Shown: in pieces, positions 5,182-6,696 of the stretch
Layout of the letters: every line of letters starts with the position of its first letter
Numbering within the stretch: position 1 is the stretch's first letter
NCBI GenBank assembly: GCA_022839525.1
Contig: JALHET010000109.1
Span: 1 to 6,696, forward strand
DNA from: Lentisphaerota bacterium
GTDB taxonomy: Bacteria; Verrucomicrobiota; Kiritimatiellia; RFP12; UBA1067
DNA: 6,696 nucleotides
Direction of reading: 5' to 3'
Translations under genes and position numbers: made by a program
The notes under the pieces: model-generated
The model's database searches: none
The model's input: only the letters and a program-made list of their open reading frames with translations
What the model was told of the DNA's origin: nothing

Positions 5182-6696
5182 AGTTATGGACGGGGCGGGC
5201 AAACGGATGGTGAAAACCGAGCCCTTGCCGACCTCGCTCTCAACGCTCACAACCCCGTTGTGAATGCGGACGATATGCTTGACGATCGCCAGCCCCAACC
5301 CCGTGCCGCCCAACTCGCGGCTGCGCCCCCTGTCCACTCTGTAGAACCGCTCGAACAACCGGTCGAGATGTTGGCGCTCAATCCCGGGGCCGTAATCGCG
5401 CACAGAAACACGCACCGTCGAGCCCTCGCTCGCGGCCTCAATATCGACGTTGGCTTTCTGCGCCCCAACCGCACCGTATGTGATGGCATTGTCGATCAGG
5501 TTCACAAGCGCCTGTTCCATCAGCCCCGCATGAACCATCGCGCTCAACCCTTCCTCACACGAAAGCGAAAGCGTGACGCCCCGCTTGTCCGCACATCCCT
5601 GACAAAGCTCCACCGCGTTCGTCAAAACTTCAATGACCGGCGTCTTTTGACACTCAAGCGTTTGAGACGAGTGATCCTCCAGCCGGGACAGCTCAAGCAA
5701 GTCGCGGATGGTCGATTCCAGTTGCCCCGCCTGCCTCACAATAATTTTGAGAAACCGCTCCGCCTTTTCGGGATCTTTAACCGCCCCGTCAAGAAGCGTC
5801 TCGGCAAATCCCTTGACCGCCGTGACTGGCGTGCGCAGCTCGTGAGACACGTTTGCGACAAAATCCTGCCGTATCGTCTCCAACCGCCGCAACAAGGTCA
5901 CGTCAGCCAAAACCAGCAACGTTCCGATCCGGCGCCCCGCAACATCCTTCAGCGCAGAGGCCCGCATTTCCAACCGCACATCGCTGGCGCCTTCTGCCAT
6001 CATTTCTTTTGCGACCGGTTCCCCGCACCGCTCGCTTTCTTCGATCAGCGACAGCAACTCTGGATACCGGACGACCTCGCCGATCAGCGTCCCTTCCGGC
6101 GTCGGGTGACTGAGGTTCAGCAGCTTCTTTGCCGAATCGTTCATATCCAAAACCGCGTGCCGGTTATCGATCGCGATCACACCGCGCGTCATGTTGGCGA
6201 GAATCAGTGTCCGCAGATTACGCTCCTCGTTCAGCGCCTGAATATCCTTCTGCAACAAATCCGCCGTCTGGTTGATCGACCGCGCAAGTTCCGCCAGATG
6301 CGGCACAGGCGGGATCGACAACCGATAGGCGAGTTCGCCGCCGCCGATCCGCGTCAGTCCACTCTGCAGATCGGAGACAGGGCCGATGATGCGCAACGCG
6401 GCACCATAACTCAGCACAAATGCGGCTCCAAGCACCACCAGCAGCAAGACGATCAACACCCGGTCGGCAGCGTCCGTCTCCCGCGTCAGGATCCGCACCG
6501 GAACGGCGACGCGGACAACCGCCCGCATCGGCCCCTCGTGCGGCACGCGCTGCGCCAGATACAACATCTGTTTGCCGAGGCTTGAGCTATACCGCTGGCT
6601 CATCCCCTGACCCTGTTTCATCGCCGCGATCACCTCGGGGCGGTCGTTATGCGACATCATTTGCGTTGAATCCGCGTCCGAATCCCCCACGACTCT
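5179..6696 (-). CDS. phoR: PhoR-like membrane sensor histidine kinase, N-terminus beyond the right edge
   Basis: 505 residues are visible and the frame stays open to the last base. The first residues, RVVGDSDAD, and then MMSHNDRPEV look like the inside of the extracytoplasmic sensor domain of PhoR-type kinases (DAD...MxNHxxRPE), so the GTG at 6690 is probably not the start; a first membrane helix and the true start should lie outside. Numbering from that GTG: sensor domain to about 70, membrane helix 77-98, HAMP linker about 99-152, PAS domain about 155-265, phosphoacceptor H-box FVANVSHELRTP (277-288) with His283, then the ATPase domain with N-box NLIDNA (397-402), G1 DYGPGI (432-437), F-box LFERFYRVD (445-453) and G2 GGTGLGLAIVKHI (461-473). 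All catalytic boxes are intact, so it should autophosphorylate on His283 and pass phosphate to a response regulator, probably encoded just beyond 6696. Phosphate sensing is inferred from architecture; many envelope-stress kinases look alike. It is convergent with the SIS/GH20 operon. Confidence 0.92.
   Translation of the reverse strand, partial: RVVGDSDADSTQMMSHNDRPEVIAAMKQGQGMSQRYSSSLGKQMLYLAQRVPHEGPMRAVVRVAVPVRILTRETDAADRVLIVLLLVVLGAAFVLSYGAALRIIGPVSDLQSGLTRIGGGELAYRLSIPPVPHLAELARSINQTADLLQKDIQALNEERNLRTLILANMTRGVIAIDNRHAVLDMNDSAKKLLNLSHPTPEGTLIGEVVRYPELLSLIEESERCGEPVAKEMMAEGASDVRLEMRASALKDVAGRRIGTLLVLADVTLLRRLETIRQDFVANVSHELRTPVTAVKGFAETLLDGAVKDPEKAERFLKIIVRQAGQLESTIRDLLELSRLEDHSSQTLECQKTPVIEVLTNAVELCQGCADKRGVTLSLSCEEGLSAMVHAGLMEQALVNLIDNAITYGAVGAQKANVDIEAASEGSTVRVSVRDYGPGIERQHLDRLFERFYRVDRGRSRELGGTGLGLAIVKHIVRIHNGVVSVESEVGKGSVFTIRLPAPSIT

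Noticed and set aside
2942..5182. Open frame of 746 codons on the minus strand
   Set aside because: It is antisense to the SIS and GH20-like genes and the spacer, and its translation is rich in Arg, His and Val-Glu with no recognisable domain. It is a typical shadow of GC-rich coding DNA; the plus-strand genes have family motifs, signal peptides and ribosome sites.
5161..6585. Open frame of 474 codons on the plus strand
   Set aside because: It mirrors the histidine kinase, which has all its catalytic boxes intact on the other strand. The translation is low-complexity Arg/Gln/His/Pro without motifs.
1..6696. CRISPR arrays, tRNA or rRNA genes, insertion sequences
   Set aside because: No regularly spaced repeats, tRNA-like cloverleaf, rRNA sequence, transposase or long terminal inverted repeat was seen on reading both strands.

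Overview
The window is GC-rich (roughly 60% by eye) bacterial chromosomal DNA with long overlapping shadow ORFs. It carries a XylR-type regulator (LacI-like ligand domain fused to an AraC helix-turn-helix), an exported two-SIS-domain MurQ/GKRP-like protein, an exported GH20-like glycosidase, and a PhoR-like histidine kinase. Duplicated XylR-type regulators next to secreted glycosidases are common in the Verrucomicrobiota/Kiritimatiellota/Lentisphaerota/Planctomycetota group, so I infer that group. No rRNA or other marker is present to prove it.

Layout: (1) 1-192 holds the end of the regulator transcript on the minus strand, a weak promoter candidate and possibly the first 17 codons of another minus-strand gene running off the left edge. 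(2) 193-1377, minus strand, is the XylR-like regulator. (3) 1378-1579 is a divergent control region of about 200 bp with an imperfect dyad, a LacI-operator-like palindrome and a 10-bp-phased direct repeat. (4) 1580-3460 and 3476-4915, plus strand, are two genes 15 bp apart, read as one operon: the exported MurQ/GKRP-like protein, then the exported GH20-like enzyme. (5) 4916-5178 contains a decayed N-terminal fragment that looks like a HipA toxin, ending in a small hairpin. (6) 5179-6696, minus strand, is a sensor histidine kinase whose N-terminus lies beyond the right edge.

Working model (inference): the divergent regulator senses a sugar and controls an envelope-localised pair, in which the GH20-like enzyme releases an amino sugar or related residue and the SIS protein binds or modifies a related sugar outside the cytoplasm. 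The unusual point is the SIS protein. It belongs to a family that acts on sugar phosphates in the cytosol, yet it has a convincing signal peptide, has lost basic and serine residues at the expected phosphate-binding loops, and keeps its catalytic-type glutamates on two different SIS halves.

The histidine kinase is convergent with the operon and probably functionally unrelated (phosphate or envelope sensing).
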